Source: Yoonia sp. (GTDB lineage Bacteria > Pseudomonadota > Alphaproteobacteria > Rhodobacterales > Rhodobacteraceae). From it: 64,000 bases of DNA. A program made the position numbers and the translations under genes. The stretch is from assembly GCF_018402175.1 (NCBI RefSeq), contig NZ_JAGYJK010000018.1, positions 124,001 to 188,000 of the forward strand, given 5' to 3'. The notes beneath the pieces are model-generated. The model ran no database searches. It had not been told where the DNA came from and saw only the letters and a list, made by a program, of their open reading frames with translations. This document shows, piece after piece, positions 31,160 through 39,887 of the stretch (within the stretch, counting starts at the first letter, position 1; the number at the start of each line of letters is the position of its first letter).

Positions 31160-31761
31160 GTCGCGGTCCTTTGCTGATGCTGCGCGGCACTCAGGTGATA
31201 GCGCGATGAGATGAATTCCTCGGCCCGTGTGATCCAGCCGCCTTTGCCGCCATCGCGCTTGCGGGCATATTTGCGGCTGGCGGGGCGACGATCTGCCAGA
31301 GCATAATAATAATTGCGTCGCGCGATCCCGTAAGCATCGGCCAGATGATCCGGTGCCGCCTCTGCCGCGCGGGTCCCGGCGGCAATAGTCTGCGGGCCGA
31401 TCACGCCATCGACGGCGACGGGGATGCGCATATCGACCAGCAACCGTTGCAGGATGCGCACCGCATTGGCCCCCGCATTGACATACATGTCAAAGACGCT
31501 GGCCTGAATCATCTGCGGCAGCCGGTCGATGCGAGGCCGGTGATAGTAATGTTCGACAAAGATCGTCACGGCCTGTGCGCGGTCCAGCTGCTGGACATCT
31601 GTCGCGTCGATGCGGCCATCGCCGGTCAGGTCCAGCCCCAGCCTGCGCATCGTATGGATGGTCACGCCATATTTGGTCGGCCCACCCGGATCGTCAGGGT
31701 CGTTCACATAGCCGCCTTCACGGGCGACGATCTCGGCGGCGATATCGGTGATGCTTTGCAT
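31150..31761 (-). CDS. Endolysin, GH108 N-acetylmuramidase with peptidoglycan-binding domain
   Basis: A 203-residue peptidoglycan hydrolase. The N-terminal glycoside hydrolase family 108 domain begins IAAEIVAREGGYVNDPDDPGGPTKYGVT, in which Glu15 is the expected catalytic acid. It continues with IFVEHYYHRPRIDRLPQMIQASVFDMYVNAGANAVRILQRLL. A C-terminal type 3 peptidoglycan-binding segment follows (VAVDGVIGPQTIAAGTRAAEAA...GIARRNYYYALA). It lacks a signal peptide, so export needs the holin encoded next. In Rhodobacter capsulatus a comparable endolysin-holin pair releases gene transfer agent particles; the capsid genes are not in this window. Confidence 0.9.
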   Translation of the reverse strand: MQSITDIAAEIVAREGGYVNDPDDPGGPTKYGVTIHTMRRLGLDLTGDGRIDATDVQQLDRAQAVTIFVEHYYHRPRIDRLPQMIQASVFDMYVNAGANAVRILQRLLVDMRIPVAVDGVIGPQTIAAGTRAAEAAPDHLADAYGIARRNYYYALADRRPASRKYARKRDGGKGGWITRAEEFISSRYHLSAAQHQQRTATWA

Positions 31762-31805
31762 ATCCTGCCCTCTGCTGATTGCGAGGACAGGCTATCAAGA
31801 CAAGG

Positions 31806-32273
31806 TTAATTGGTGATGCGGGCACCGTTCGGGTCGACATAAACCCCTTGCGCCTTTAGCGCGTCCAGCACCTCGGTGGGCATGTAGGTTTCGTCGTGTT
31901 TGGCAAGGATTTCAACGGCTTCGAACCGGCCGTTGACCATGTTGCCTTGCGCCACGACGCCTTCGCCTTCGGAAAAGAGATCCGGCAGGATACCGGCGTA
32001 AACGACAGGAATCGACGCGCCGCCATCGGTAACGGCAAAGCTGATTTCCTGCCCCTGTCCGCGCACCAAAGTCCCTGTTTCCACCAGACCACCAAGGCGG
32101 AACCGTTCATTGGGCATGGGCGGTGCTTCGGCCACTTCGGATGGTGAACGGAAGAACTGGAAACTGTCCGCAGGCATGAACCACAACAAGACCAGCACAA
32201 AGGCCACACAGGCCCCGGCGATGGAAATCACCTGCACGCGGCGGCGTTTCTTGAGGTTTTTCAAACCACTCAT
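31806..32273 (-). CDS. ccmE: Cytochrome c maturation haem chaperone CcmE
   Basis: Binds haem covalently in the periplasm and hands it to CcmF. The 155 residues contain an N-terminal membrane anchor (residues about 13-33), the OB-fold core [53 protein letters not shown], and the haem-attachment motif [10 protein letters not shown] with His126 and Tyr130. It overlaps argC by 4 bases. The expected partner ccmF lies behind the lysis cassette 1.4 kb further on. Confidence 0.97.
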   Translation of the reverse strand: MSGLKNLKKRRRVQVISIAGACVAFVLVLLWFMPADSFQFFRSPSEVAEAPPMPNERFRLGGLVETGTLVRGQGQEISFAVTDGGASIPVVYAGILPDLFSEGEGVVAQGNMVNGRFEAVEILAKHDETYMPTEVLDALKAQGVYVDPNGARITN

Positions 32274-33298
32274 GGAAAGACCGGCACCAGCATCAGACCA
32301 TCCGTTTCATTCAGACCCAACATCAGGTTGGCGTTTTGAACTGCCTGCCCCGACGACCCCTTACATAGGTTATCAAGGGTGGCCACCACAAGGGCGCGGC
32401 CTGAAATGCGGTCAGATGTCACACCGATATGGCAAAAATTCGACCCCATCACATGGCCAGTGCCGGGGCATTGGCCAAGCGGCAGAACATGGATGAACGG
32501 CTCGTCCGCATAGGCCGCACGCAGCGCCGCATGGATCGCCTGCGCATCGCCGCGCAGATAGCAGCTGGCCAGAATACCGCGGCTGACCGGCACCAGATGC
32601 GGGGTGAACTGGATTTCGACCTTGCGTCCGGCAAGGGCCGAAAATTCCTGATCGAATTCGCCCAGATGCCGGTGCTTGCCGCCTTGCGAATAGCCCAAAA
32701 CATCACTGCTGCGTTCGGTGAACAGCATATTTTCCTTGAGCGACCGCCCCGCCCCCGAAATCCCGTTTTTCAGGTCGCAGATGATGTCATCGAGGTCGAT
32801 CAGCCCGCCGCTGATCAAGGGCCGCAGCGCGAATTGCACGGTCGCGGCATTGCAACCAGTGCCAGCCACCAGCCGCGCAGATTTGATATCGTCGCGGTAA
32901 AACTCGGTCAGACCGTAGACAGCGGTTTTCTGCAATGCGGGCGCGACATGCGGCGCGCCATACCATTTTTCGTAATCCGCCGGGTCGCGCAGCCGGAAAT
33001 CGGCGCCCAGATCGACGACTTTCACGCTCTCGGGCAGATCGCGGACCAGGGCTTGCGACAAGCCATGCGGCAAGGCGGCGAACACCAGATCAATGCCGGA
33101 AAAGTCGATGTCCTCCATCTTGACCAGCACAGGCAGGTCCAGATGGCGCAGATGCGGGAACACATCGGCCATCTGCTGGCCGGCCTTGCGGTCGGCGGAC
33201 AGGGCCGCAATCCGCAGATGCGGATGGGTGGCGATCAGGCGGACAAGTTCGGCACCGGTATAGCCCGACGCGCCCAGAATGGCGATGTTATAGGTCAT
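32270..33298 (-). CDS. argC: N-acetyl-gamma-glutamyl-phosphate reductase
   Basis: NADPH-dependent third step of arginine synthesis. The 342-residue protein begins with the nucleotide-binding [36 protein letters not shown] holds the nucleophile Cys149; the motif is GTGCNAA instead of the more common [21 protein letters not shown] and the catalytic His region [17 protein letters not shown] follow, and [20 protein letters not shown] closes the dimer domain. The start has AAGGGG upstream. It lies 12 bp after murI and overlaps ccmE, so the whole row reads as one transcription unit. Confidence 0.97.
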   Translation of the reverse strand: MTYNIAILGASGYTGAELVRLIATHPHLRIAALSADRKAGQQMADVFPHLRHLDLPVLVKMEDIDFSGIDLVFAALPHGLSQALVRDLPESVKVVDLGADFRLRDPADYEKWYGAPHVAPALQKTAVYGLTEFYRDDIKSARLVAGTGCNAATVQFALRPLISGGLIDLDDIICDLKNGISGAGRSLKENMLFTERSSDVLGYSQGGKHRHLGEFDQEFSALAGRKVEIQFTPHLVPVSRGILASCYLRGDAQAIHAALRAAYADEPFIHVLPLGQCPGTGHVMGSNFCHIGVTSDRISGRALVVATLDNLCKGSSGQAVQNANLMLGLNETDGLMLVPVFP

Positions 33299-33310
33299 GA
33301 CGGACCCCTT

Positions 33311-34123
33311 TTATGCAGCGGTAAAGGTGATCTGGCGGCGCAGGAATTGCGTGGCGCGCGCCGACACACGGGCCGGATCACCGGTGGTCAGAAAGGCGCT
33401 GTCGCGGCCGGTGCCGACCATTTCGGGGCGGCGGGTCAGGTAATCGGCCAGACTTTCGGCGACCAGATTGGCCTGTGAAAACACCTTGGCCTGAGGCCCC
33501 AGCGCGTCCTGGAACACCTTTTCCATCAGCGGGTAATGCGTACAGCCCAGCACGGCGGCATCGGGGTTCGGCATCTTGCGGCGCAAGGCATCGACATGGC
33601 TGCGCACCAGTGCCTCGGCCAAAATCATATCGCCGTCCTCGATCGCATCGACAACACCGCCGCAGGCCTGTGCCTCGACATCGACGCCGATGGCGCGGAA
33701 GGCCAGTTCACGCTGAAACGCGCGGCTGGAGACGGTGGCGGGGGTCGCGAACAGGGCCACATGCTTGATCGCCACTTCGCGGGGGGGGGAATTGTCGCCC
33801 CATTGCCGTTCGGTCAGCGCCTCGATCAGCGGCACGAACACACCCAGCACGCGTTTGCCCTGCGGCACCCAGCTTTCTTGCATCCGGCGCAGGGCGGCGG
33901 CGCTGGCAGTGTTGCAGGCCAATATCACCAAATCGCAACCCGCATCGAACAGCCGCTGCGTCGCGGCGGTGGTCAGGTCATAGATATCGTCAGGCGTGCG
34001 TACGCCATAAGGCGCATGGGCGCTGTCGCCCAGATAGACCAGCGGGACATCGGGCAGCCGTTTGGCCACCGCATCCAGCACGGTCAAACCGCCCAATCCG
34101 CTATCGAATATCCCTACGGCCAT
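33311..34123 (-). CDS. murI: Glutamate racemase
   Basis: Makes D-glutamate for peptidoglycan. The 270 residues include [38 protein letters not shown], the catalytic Cys70 in [12 protein letters not shown] and the second catalytic Cys in [10 protein letters not shown] near residue 190. The start at 34123 was preferred over one ten codons upstream because AAGG precedes it and the family begins at this point. The chosen start overlaps the acyltransferase gene by 23 bases, which indicates co-transcription. Confidence 0.95.
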   Translation of the reverse strand: MAVGIFDSGLGGLTVLDAVAKRLPDVPLVYLGDSAHAPYGVRTPDDIYDLTTAATQRLFDAGCDLVILACNTASAAALRRMQESWVPQGKRVLGVFVPLIEALTERQWGDNSPPREVAIKHVALFATPATVSSRAFQRELAFRAIGVDVEAQACGGVVDAIEDGDMILAEALVRSHVDALRRKMPNPDAAVLGCTHYPLMEKVFQDALGPQAKVFSQANLVAESLADYLTRRPEMVGTGRDSAFLTTGDPARVSARATQFLRRQITFTAA

Positions 34124-35009
34124 CGCGCACCTTGTATTTGTCTTCGAATTCATGCCCGATCATAGTTGGATCGAGCGGGTCGAGACTTAACTCATAGGTG
34201 GCTTTTCGCAGGAAATCCATGCATGCTTTGGGGTCTTTTTTCAGCCCTGCCAAGGCATCGGCGGCAATAGGCTTGCCGATCACCACGCGCACGGGTTTGT
34301 TGATGCGGGCTTTGAATTCGCGGATCAACAGGCCCATCCGCAGGGTCACATGCAGATGGCTGGCCAGCTGAAACAGGCGGCTGTTGCGGCCTTCAAAAAA
34401 GATCGGCACAACCACCGCGTCGGATTTGGCGATCATCTTGGCGGTGAAATTGCGCCAGCTGGGGTCCATCGGCTGCGAAAACGGCTTGGCCGAGGTGGAT
34501 ACTGTCCCGCCCGGAAAGATCCCGATGGCCCCGCCCGCCGCCAGATAGCGGACAGCCTCTGCGCGGGTTTCAAGGTTCAGCTTGGCGGCTTCTTTGGTTT
34601 CATCAAAGGAAATCGGCAGGATCACCTTTTCCAGATCGGGCGAGGCGCGGAAAATCCGGTGCGCCAATACCTTGAAATCGCCACCACGGCGCTGCGACAG
34701 GATCAGCCCCATCATCAGCCCGTCCAGAATACCGTAAGGATGGTTGGACACCAAGATCAGCGGGCCAGAGCTGGGGATATCATCCAGCGATCCACCCGCG
34801 ATCTGCAAATCAAGACCATAGCGGGCGGTGATCACCTGCCAGAAATCGGCCCCCTGCGCGACATCGCGGTCATAGCCGCGCGCCTTTTTGATCAGACGCA
34901 GCCGTCCGGTGGCGTTTTCCATCACGCGGATCAAGGCGCGCCCGCCCCGCCCCTTGGCCGATGTGGCATAAGTGATATCCCGCGCCACCTGCCGATCCTT
35001 GCGCATCAT
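34101..35009 (-). CDS. Lysophospholipid acyltransferase family protein
   Basis: A 302-residue PlsC-like acyltransferase. The catalytic NHx4D motif reads [14 protein letters not shown] near residue 88, [10 protein letters not shown] corresponds to the substrate-phosphate motif, and [14 protein letters not shown] and RVVIGKPI to motifs III and IV. It is probably peripheral at the inner membrane and acylates a lysophospholipid or lyso-ornithine lipid; the exact acceptor is not clear. The C-terminal [21 protein letters not shown] tail is shared by this Rhodobacteraceae group. It is the first gene of the minus-strand row leading into murI and argC. Confidence 0.87.
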   Translation of the reverse strand: MMRKDRQVARDITYATSAKGRGGRALIRVMENATGRLRLIKKARGYDRDVAQGADFWQVITARYGLDLQIAGGSLDDIPSSGPLILVSNHPYGILDGLMMGLILSQRRGGDFKVLAHRIFRASPDLEKVILPISFDETKEAAKLNLETRAEAVRYLAAGGAIGIFPGGTVSTSAKPFSQPMDPSWRNFTAKMIAKSDAVVVPIFFEGRNSRLFQLASHLHVTLRMGLLIREFKARINKPVRVVIGKPIAADALAGLKKDPKACMDFLRKATYELSLDPLDPTMIGHEFEDKYKVRDGRRDIR

Positions 35010-35088
35010 TCATGCCCCCAACATGCACCCCGCGCGGCATTAGCAGGGTCATGCAACACTTGCATGACAAAAATGTGAACGCAGACCA

Positions 35089-38000
35089 TCATTCTGCCGC
35101 CTGCTGCATTGGTGCCGCATGCAGGCTGGCCAGCAATTCCTCGCGGCGCTTGGCGGCCTTGCGGGCGTTGGCGTCCTTGACGGGGCCAAAGCCGCGGATT
35201 TCCAGCGGCAGGCGCGCAAGTGCGATGGCCGCATCGCGGGTATCGGGGCGCTGGATGCGCAGAACCTCGGCCATATCCGCCTCGTACTGCGCGATCAATG
35301 CGCGTTCCATCCGCCGTTCGGGGTTGCGCCCGAAGGGGTCAACCAATGTGCCGCGCAGGAATTTGAACCGCGCCAGTTTGGGAAAGGCCCATGCCATCCG
35401 CGCGCCAAATGCCCGTTTCACGGGCCGCCCGTCGCTGCCGGTTTTCGAGATGATGGGCGGCGCCAGATGATAGGTCAGTTTCAGATCGCCGTCGAATGTG
35501 GCGGCAGCCTTGGCGCGGGTCTGGGTCAGCAGGCGCGCGACCTCGTATTCATCCTTATAGGACAAGAGCTTGTGATACCCCAGCGCCACAGCCTCGCGCA
35601 GCGGTTGATCCTGAAACTGGTCCAGGAATTTGCGATAGCGTTTCGCCAGTCGCGCGCTTTGATACTGGGTCAGGTGGGTCATGCGAAAGGCGATCTTGTC
35701 GTCCAATGTCTGCGGCAAAACCGCGACATCCGGCGCAAGGATCGCCGCCGCATCCGCCGGACGCAGATAGGCCCAGCGGCCATAGTCAAAGGCGGCGATA
35801 TTGCGCTTGACCGCAGCGCCGTTCAACTCGATCGCGTCGATGATCGCCCGACGGGTCAAGGGGATCGCACCCATCTGCCAGACCGCGCCAAAGATCATCA
35901 TGTTGGAATAGATACTGTCACCCAGCAGCGCGCGGGCCAGATCAGAGGCGTCGAACAACATCACATTTTCGCCCAGCCGCGCCTGCAGCGACAGGCGCAA
36001 TGCATCGGTCGGCAGGGTGAATGCGGTATCGCGGGTGAAATCGCCGGTGATGATCTCGTGACTGTTGACCACGCCACGCGTGCGGCCTGTGCGCATCAGC
36101 CCCAGTGTTTTTGCCCCCGCCGACACCACCAGATCGCCACCGATCAGCGTGTCGCATTCGCCGGTGGCGACGCGGATCGCACTGATATCCTGCGGCTTTT
36201 CAGCGATGCGGCAATGGATATGCACGGCCCCGCCTTTCTGCGCGAGCCCCGCCATTTCCATCATGCCCGCGCCTTTGCCGTCGATATGCGCGGCCATGGC
36301 CATCACGGCGCCGATGGTCACGACGCCGGTGCCACCCACGCCGGTGATGACGGTGTTATGGGTGCCGCGGATCGTTGGCAGCACGGGGTCCGGCATGTCG
36401 GGCAGATCGACGACGGCGGTCGCATCCTTGCGGATTTGCGCGCCTTCGATGGTGACAAATGACGGACAGAACCCTTTGACGCAGGAATAATCCTTGTTGC
36501 AGGACGATTGGTCGATGGCGCGTTTGCGCCCCAGTTCGGTTTCGACCGGCACGATGCTGACGCAGTTGGATTGCACCCCGCAATCGCCGCAGCCTTCGCA
36601 GATGTCGGTGTTGATGAACACGCGCTTGTCGGGGTCGGGGAATTGGCCGCGCTTGCGACGGCGGCGCTTTTCGGCGGCACAGGTCTGGACATAAACTATG
36701 GCCGACACGCCCTTGTATTTGCTGAACTTCTTTTGCACAGCTTCGAAATCGGCGCGTTCGTTGATGTCCAGCCCCGCAGGAAACACCGACAGGTCCAGAT
36801 CCTCTTTCGCGTCATGGACCAGCGCGATGTTGCGCACCCCCATCGCCTGCAATTCACGGCAGATCTGGTCGGCCGTCAGCCCGCCATCATTGCCCTGCCC
36901 GCCGGTCATGGCGACCGCGTCGTTATAGAGGATCTTGTAGGTGATGTTCGTCCCCGCCATCAGCGCAAAGCGGATCGCCTGCACGCCCGAATGGTTATAG
37001 GTGCCGTCGCCCAGGTTCTGGAACACATGGTCGCGGGTGGAAAACGGGGCTTCACCGACCCAATTCGCGCCCTCGCCGCCCATCTGGGTGAACCCGACAG
37101 TATCGCGGTCCATCCATTGCACCATGTAATGACAGCCGATACCGGCATAGGCGCGCGACCCTTCGGGGACCTTGGTCGATGAATTATGCGGGCAGCCCGA
37201 ACAGAAATACGGCAGACGCGCCGCCAGTTCCGGCGCATTGTCGGCGCGCCGGGCCTCGGCCAGGGCGGCCATGCCGGCGCTGATCCCGTCCGATCCGCAG
37301 CCTTCCTCGATCAATATCCCGCCAATCTTTTCGGCGATCCAGATCGGGTCGAGTGCGGCACGGGTTGGGAAAATTTCTTCCCTGCGCCCTTCGGAATGTT
37401 CGTCGCCCTTGTGCCAGCCGTAAACGCGGGTGCGGCTGTCGTCGAACAGGGCTTCTTTGACCTGCACTTCGATCAGCTTGCGTTTTTCCTCGACCACGAT
37501 GACCAGATCAAGCCCCGCCGCCCAGTCATGGAACGACGCCATATCCAGCGGCCAGACCTGCCCGATTTTATAGGTGGTGATCCCAAGGCGTTCGGCGTCG
37601 CCTTCGGTGATATTCAGCAAGGCCAGCGCATGTTGCAGATCAAGCCAGTTTTTGCCCGCCGCCACAAAGCCAATCTTTGCACCAGCCTTGCCCCATTTGC
37701 GCTGGTCCATCTTGTTGGCGCGGCTGAACGCCTCGGCGGCGAAACGTTTGTGGTCGATCATCCGCGCCTCTTGCAGCTGCGGGGTATCGACAAGGCGGAT
37801 GTTCAACCCGCCATCAGGCAGGGCCATGTCGGGCGTGACGAAATCGGCGCGGAACGGATCGGCATCGACGACGGATGTCACCTCGACCGTGTCTTTCATC
37901 GTCTTCAGCCCGACCCAGACACCCGCATAGCGCGACAAGGCCCAGGCATAGAGGCCGTAATCAAGGATTTCCTGCACCCCCGCAGGCGAGACAATGGGCA

Positions 38001-38502
38001 TATAGGCATCGACCATCGCCCAGTCGGATTGGTGCAGGGTGGTGGAACTTTCGCCGGTATGGTCATCGCCCATCGCCATGATGACGCCGCCATGGGGCGA
38101 TGTGCCTGCCATATTGGCATGACGCATCACATCGCCGGACCGGTCCACACCGGGGCCTTTGCCATACCACAGGCCGAAAACACCGTCGAACTTGCCTTCG
38201 CCGCGCAATTCCGCCTGCTGGCTGCCCCATAGCGCGGTGGCGGCCAGGTCTTCGTTCAGGCCGGGTTGAAAAGTGATATCAGCGGGTTCCAGCACGTTTT
38301 TCGCGCGCGCCATCTGCATATCCACAGCCCCCAAGGGCGAGCCGCGATAGCCGGTCACATAACCCGCCGTATGCAGCCCCGCGCGCGTATCCCGCGCCTT
38401 TTGCATCAGCATCAGCCGGACCAAAGCCTGCGTCCCGTTCAGCAAAACCGGCGATTTGTGCAGATCATAACGGTCGTTGAGTGTGATTTCATGGTGGCTC
38501 AT
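35089..38502 (-). CDS. Indolepyruvate ferredoxin oxidoreductase family protein (fused IorA-IorB type)
   Basis: Oxidatively decarboxylates aryl-pyruvates (2-oxo acids from aromatic amino acids) to acyl-CoA with ferredoxin as acceptor. The 1137 residues fuse what are separate subunits in archaea. The N-terminal pyruvate-binding-like part has YVTGYRGSPLGAVDMQM. A CSGCPHN motif lies near residue 436. The thiamine-diphosphate region has GDGTYNHSGVQAIRF near 500 and GGQGNDGG. The Fe-S part CEGCGDCGVQSNC...CNKDYSCVKGFCP (about 634-676) looks shorter than a full 2[4Fe-4S] ferredoxin. The IorB-like domain starts GVGGTGVVTIGAVM near 721, and a DUF6537-like C-terminus follows. The start with GGGAGGGTG upstream was chosen over one five codons earlier. 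Confidence 0.92.
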   Translation of the reverse strand: MSHHEITLNDRYDLHKSPVLLNGTQALVRLMLMQKARDTRAGLHTAGYVTGYRGSPLGAVDMQMARAKNVLEPADITFQPGLNEDLAATALWGSQQAELRGEGKFDGVFGLWYGKGPGVDRSGDVMRHANMAGTSPHGGVIMAMGDDHTGESSTTLHQSDWAMVDAYMPIVSPAGVQEILDYGLYAWALSRYAGVWVGLKTMKDTVEVTSVVDADPFRADFVTPDMALPDGGLNIRLVDTPQLQEARMIDHKRFAAEAFSRANKMDQRKWGKAGAKIGFVAAGKNWLDLQHALALLNITEGDAERLGITTYKIGQVWPLDMASFHDWAAGLDLVIVVEEKRKLIEVQVKEALFDDSRTRVYGWHKGDEHSEGRREEIFPTRAALDPIWIAEKIGGILIEEGCGSDGISAGMAALAEARRADNAPELAARLPYFCSGCPHNSSTKVPEGSRAYAGIGCHYMVQWMDRDTVGFTQMGGEGANWVGEAPFSTRDHVFQNLGDGTYNHSGVQAIRFALMAGTNITYKILYNDAVAMTGGQGNDGGLTADQICRELQAMGVRNIALVHDAKEDLDLSVFPAGLDINERADFEAVQKKFSKYKGVSAIVYVQTCAAEKRRRRKRGQFPDPDKRVFINTDICEGCGDCGVQSNCVSIVPVETELGRKRAIDQSSCNKDYSCVKGFCPSFVTIEGAQIRKDATAVVDLPDMPDPVLPTIRGTHNTVITGVGGTGVVTIGAVMAMAAHIDGKGAGMMEMAGLAQKGGAVHIHCRIAEKPQDISAIRVATGECDTLIGGDLVVSAGAKTLGLMRTGRTRGVVNSHEIITGDFTRDTAFTLPTDALRLSLQARLGENVMLFDASDLARALLGDSIYSNMMIFGAVWQMGAIPLTRRAIIDAIELNGAAVKRNIAAFDYGRWAYLRPADAAAILAPDVAVLPQTLDDKIAFRMTHLTQYQSARLAKRYRKFLDQFQDQPLREAVALGYHKLLSYKDEYEVARLLTQTRAKAAATFDGDLKLTYHLAPPIISKTGSDGRPVKRAFGARMAWAFPKLARFKFLRGTLVDPFGRNPERRMERALIAQYEADMAEVLRIQRPDTRDAAIALARLPLEIRGFGPVKDANARKAAKRREELLASLHAAPMQQAAE

Positions 38503-38535
38503 TTGACACCCTCCCAAGCGCTGACAAGGCCAGCT

Positions 38536-38556
38536 TAGGTCACAATGACTGACCTA
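38536..38556. promoter_or_regulatory. T-N11-A inverted repeat between the ferredoxin oxidoreductase gene and vtlR
   Basis: TAGGTCA-CAATGAC-TGACCTA is a perfect 7-bp inverted repeat with a 7-bp spacer. It contains the T-N11-A core typical of LysR-type binding sites. It lies 34 bp before the oxidoreductase start on one side and 100 bp before vtlR on the other. The regulator is not known; VtlR itself or another LysR protein are candidates. Confidence 0.6.
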
Positions 38557-38594
38557 CAAAGCAAAAAATCGCTAAAAATGATGTCTACAACCTT

Positions 38595-38624
38595 TTGCTG
38601 CAGGCGCAGCATCATTAGTATATA
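38595..38624 (+). promoter_or_regulatory. Probable vtlR promoter
   Basis: TTGCTG (38595-38600) and TATATA (38619-38624) are 18 bp apart, followed by a start codon 32 bp after the -10 hexamer. The spacer contains a small GCTGC / GCAGC inverted repeat partly overlapping the -35 element. Confidence 0.5.
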
Positions 38625-38655
38625 TCTACGGCAGCGGCGGCAATGAAAGCACAGG

Positions 38656-39561
38656 ATGGACTGGGACAAGCTAAGAATATTTCACGCGGTCGCGGATGCG
38701 GGGTCATTGACCCATGCGGGCGACACGCTGCACCTGTCACAATCGGCCGTCAGCCGGCAGATTCGCGCGCTCGAAGAATCGTTAAACACCACCCTGTTCC
38801 ACCGCCATGCGCGGGGTCTGATTCTGACCGAACAGGGCGAATTGCTGTTCGATGCGACCAAGTCGATGAACAAGCGCCTTGAAACCGCATCCGCGCGCAT
38901 CCGCGATAGCGAAGAAGAAGTGTTCGGCGATCTGCGGGTCACGACGACGACAGGGTTCGGCACGCTCTGGCTGGCCCCGCGCCTGCCCAAATTGTTCGAA
39001 GCCTACCCTGATCTGAAAATCGACCTGATGCTGGAAGAACGCGTGCTGGACCTGCCGATGCGCGAGGCCGATGTCGCCATCCGCATGAAAGAACCGTCAC
39101 AGGCCGATCTGATCCGCAAACGGCTGATGTCGGTCAGGATGCGGCTTTATGCATCGCCCACCTATCTGGAAACCAACGGCACGCCAGTATCGCTGCCGGA
39201 TCTGTCGGACCACCGGCTGGTGTGTCAAAGCCTTAATTCCATTCAGGTCGCGGCGGGCGCAACGCTGGTGCAGCATCTGCTGACCAGTGACATCCAGCAC
39301 CTGTTCACCGTCAATAATTACTTTGGCGTGTTGCAGGGCGTATTGAACAATATCGGAATCGGTGTGCTGCCCGATTACGTCACCGAGGATTTCCCCGATC
39401 TGGTGCGCGTCCTGCCCGATCTGGAAAGCGGCGAAGTGCCGGTCTTTCTGGCCTATCCCGAGGAGTTGCGCCAATCCAAACGGATCGCCGCGTTCCGCGA
39501 TTTCGTGCAGGAAGAAATCTTTGCCCACCGCCGCAAGATCCGCGAAGCTACGCCGCAATAG
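38656..39561 (+). CDS. vtlR: LysR-type regulator of the LsrB/VtlR group
   Basis: A 301-residue LysR regulator. The N-terminal winged helix-turn-helix reads MDWDKLRIFHAVADAGSLTHAGDTLHLSQSAVSRQIRALEESLNTTLFHRHARGLILTEQGELL, which is close, from memory, to LsrB of Sinorhizobium and VtlR of Brucella. The C-terminal effector domain includes VTTTTGFGTLWLAPRLPKLFEAYPDLKIDL, LPMREADVAIRM and GVLQGVLNNIGIGVLPDYV. In Rhizobiales this regulator controls AbcR small RNAs encoded next to it. Here a candidate small RNA with its own promoter, T-N11-A dyad and terminator starts about 115 bp after the stop codon. The gene symbol is by similarity. It is divergent from the indolepyruvate ferredoxin oxidoreductase gene. 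Confidence 0.88.
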   Translation: MDWDKLRIFHAVADAGSLTHAGDTLHLSQSAVSRQIRALEESLNTTLFHRHARGLILTEQGELLFDATKSMNKRLETASARIRDSEEEVFGDLRVTTTTGFGTLWLAPRLPKLFEAYPDLKIDLMLEERVLDLPMREADVAIRMKEPSQADLIRKRLMSVRMRLYASPTYLETNGTPVSLPDLSDHRLVCQSLNSIQVAAGATLVQHLLTSDIQHLFTVNNYFGVLQGVLNNIGIGVLPDYVTEDFPDLVRVLPDLESGEVPVFLAYPEELRQSKRIAAFRDFVQEEIFAHRRKIREATPQ

Positions 39562-39593
39562 GCAAGGCTGGGCGCAGGGCATCGCCCGCCAAG

Positions 39594-39612
39594 CTATGCA
39601 TCAATCGCATAG
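39594..39612. promoter_or_regulatory. Perfect T-N11-A dyad upstream of the small RNA promoter
   Basis: CTATGC-ATCAATC-GCATAG is a perfect inverted repeat (6-bp arms, 7-bp spacer) that contains T-N11-A, the LysR core. Its centre lies about 75 bp before the predicted transcription start of the small RNA, close to the usual activator position. A second palindrome ATGCGCAT follows at 39618-39625. VtlR, encoded just upstream, is the obvious candidate protein. Confidence 0.65.
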
Positions 39613-39642
39613 CGGCAATGCGCATGTGGCAGACATTTTTTC

Positions 39643-39671
39643 TTGAACGGTCAAAAAACGCACCCTATCTG
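39643..39671 (+). promoter_or_regulatory. Promoter of the candidate small RNA
   Basis: TTGAAC (39643-39648) and TATCTG (39666-39671) have a 17-bp spacer. The -10 hexamer is weak, which suits a promoter that needs an activator such as a LysR protein bound at 39594-39612. Confidence 0.5.
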
Positions 39672-39677
39672 TCCGGT

Positions 39678-39756
39678 CGAGGGCATCATGCGTGATTGCG
39701 CATCGCTCTCACCTCCCTGTTGGACTTCGCCGGGCCTTGTGCCCGGCATTTTTTTT
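39678..39756 (+). ncRNA. Candidate trans-acting small RNA behind vtlR (AbcR-like position)
   Basis: Predicted transcript of about 79 nt. A 5' stem-loop ATGCG-TGATTG-CGCAT (39688-39703) is followed by a mostly unpaired stretch containing TCACCTCC (39709-39716), which equals the anti-Shine-Dalgarno octamer at the 3' end of 16S rRNA and could pair with ribosome sites of mRNAs. The RNA ends in a 7-bp GC stem with eight T. There is no ribosome site for the overlapping short frame. AbcR RNAs of Rhizobiales lie beside lsrB/vtlR and block translation with UCCC-type motifs; homology is inferred from synteny, regulator and motif, not from alignment. The 5' end is approximate. Confidence 0.68.
39729..39756 (+). 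terminator. Intrinsic terminator of the small RNA
   Basis: GCCGGGC / GCCCGGC stem around CTTGT, then A and eight consecutive T (39749-39756). It is too far from the vtlR stop (168 bp) to be simply its terminator, although read-through transcripts would also end here. Confidence 0.9.
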
Positions 39757-39887
39757 GCCCTGCACGGCGATCCTGTCAGCGCCCCCCGCCCGCCCGAAAG
39801 CGCATGCAAGCACCGCAATCCTTGCGTTTTGCGTCTTTAATCCATGGGCCTGCCTCTGTATGACAGGCGCAGCACCAAGGGGACATC

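Noticed and set aside
39643-39840. Reading frame of 65 codons across the small RNA
   Set aside because: It would begin inside the -35 element, has no ribosome site, runs through the terminator and its protein has no recognisable features.
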